A DNA stretch of 6,085 bases, taken from an uncultured Atopobium sp. GTDB lineage: Bacteria > Actinomycetota > Coriobacteriia > Coriobacteriales > Atopobiaceae. Position 1 is the first letter of the stretch. Each line of letters begins with the position of its first letter. Shown here one piece after another: positions 5,645-6,085 of this stretch. Location of the stretch: positions 1 through 6,085 of the forward strand of contig USKU01000072.1 of the NCBI GenBank assembly GCA_900555335.1. Direction: 5' to 3'. The translations under genes and the position numbers were made by a program. The notes beneath the pieces are model-generated. The model saw only the letters and a list, made by a program, of their open reading frames with translations. It made no database searches and was not told where the DNA came from.

Positions 5645-6006
5645 TGACTCCAGAACAACGAGCAGTTAAATGGTTTGAGAAGGTCCCCGAGGCAGATGAT
5701 CTTTCATTTGACCAGAGGCTTGCTATTTGCAAAAAGACTGGAAATACCATGGCACTTGTCTTTGTTGTTCTATTTTCGCTTGAGTTGATTCTTGCGTATG
5801 TGCTTACCGATGGCTCATTTGTATTCACTATGACCGATATTTTGAGAAGCATACTATCAAGACCTGGTAGAAGAGTTACGACCCAGGGAGTAGCTGTCGC
5901 GGGTATTCTTGTGGTGGCACCACTATTGGTTATTCCTGCAGCTGCTACGTTTCTTGCTCGTTCTATTGTCTTTAAGCAAGAAATTAAGAAGTGCTTAAGT
6001 AAGTAG
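5644..6006 (+). CDS. Small two-helix membrane protein of unknown function
   Basis: The product has 120 residues and I do not recognise the family. Residues 1-33 are polar and charged, likely cytosolic (MTPEQRAVKWFEKVPEADD). Residues 36-55 and 83-107 are hydrophobic helices. The intervening segment contains a basic patch (RSILSRPGRR, about 68-77), and the C-terminus is Lys-rich (FKQEIKKCLSK). The ATG shares its A with the TAA of pncA (TAATG), and no clear ribosome binding site precedes it, so translation is probably coupled to pncA. The coupling suggests co-expression, but nothing in the sequence shows a link to nicotinamide transport: two helices are too few for a known NAD-precursor carrier on its own. 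A strong terminator follows 24 bases after the stop. Confidence 0.8.
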   Translation: MTPEQRAVKWFEKVPEADDLSFDQRLAICKKTGNTMALVFVVLFSLELILAYVLTDGSFVFTMTDILRSILSRPGRRVTTQGVAVAGILVVAPLLVIPAAATFLARSIVFKQEIKKCLSK

Positions 6007-6030
6007 TTAAGTAAATTAGTTAAAGCGTTG

Positions 6031-6063
6031 AAAAGACCCAAGAATAAAACTTGGGTCTTTTTT
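6031..6063 (+). terminator. Strong rho-independent terminator after the pncA operon
   Basis: A perfect 12-bp stem, AAAAGACCCAAG (6031-6042) with CTTGGGTCTTTT (6050-6061), has a 7-base loop and a T-run ending at 6063. The symmetric A/T flanks mean it might also work for a convergent gene beyond the window edge. Confidence 0.92.
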
Positions 6064-6085
6064 GTTCGAGGCTTTAGCCTGTTGA

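Noticed and set aside
5622..6041. A 139-codon minus-strand open frame opposite the small membrane protein
   Set aside because: It overlaps the terminator and the whole + strand gene, has Ser/Thr/Asn-rich low-quality composition and lacks a ribosome binding site. The + strand gene is coupled to pncA and has clear membrane helices.
6064..6085. GTTCGAG near the right edge as a tRNA T-loop
   Set aside because: No T-arm stem, acceptor stem or anticodon arm can be built around it in the visible sequence. It directly follows a terminator T-run.

Overview
The window looks like a chromosomal segment of a mid-GC Gram-positive actinobacterium, most likely a Coriobacteriia member such as Atopobium/Lancefieldella or Olsenella. 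The reasons are a partial sortase-type C-terminus (TGD, then a hydrophobic stretch, then a basic tail), four lipobox lipoproteins, strong AAAGGA/GGAGG ribosome binding sites, and GC content and codon use between those of streptococci and high-GC actinobacteria. The genus is an inference from style, not from a marker gene.

Layout. Positions 1-91 hold the last 29 codons of a cell-wall-anchored surface protein on the + strand. A strong hairpin at 119-159 probably terminates both it and the convergent minus-strand gene at 201-800, a two-helix membrane protein of unknown function. A divergent promoter region (801-935) separates that gene from the core of the window. The core (936-4920) is a head-to-tail array of four paralogous lipoprotein genes of about 315 codons each. 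Each encodes a signal peptide with the lipobox cysteine at residue 25, a lipocalin-like beta domain and an Ig-like C-terminal domain. The first, third and fourth copies are very similar and share near-identical DNA blocks in a mosaic pattern. The second is diverged and lacks the charged linker that follows the cysteine in the others. A hairpin terminator (4987-5023) ends the array.

Downstream, a pncA-type nicotinamidase (5066-5644) carries all expected catalytic and metal residues. It overlaps by one base (TAATG) a small two-helix membrane protein of unknown function (5644-6006), so the two probably form an operon that ends at a strong terminator (6031-6063).

Functionally this is a cell-envelope locus beside an NAD-salvage gene. 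The lipoproteins should be lipid-anchored on the outer face of the membrane, but nothing in the sequence reveals their ligand. The most notable feature is the lipoprotein array itself: recent duplication, apparent gene conversion, one diverged member, and start sites that are easily mis-annotated for three of the four genes. I see no mobile element, CRISPR array or RNA gene.
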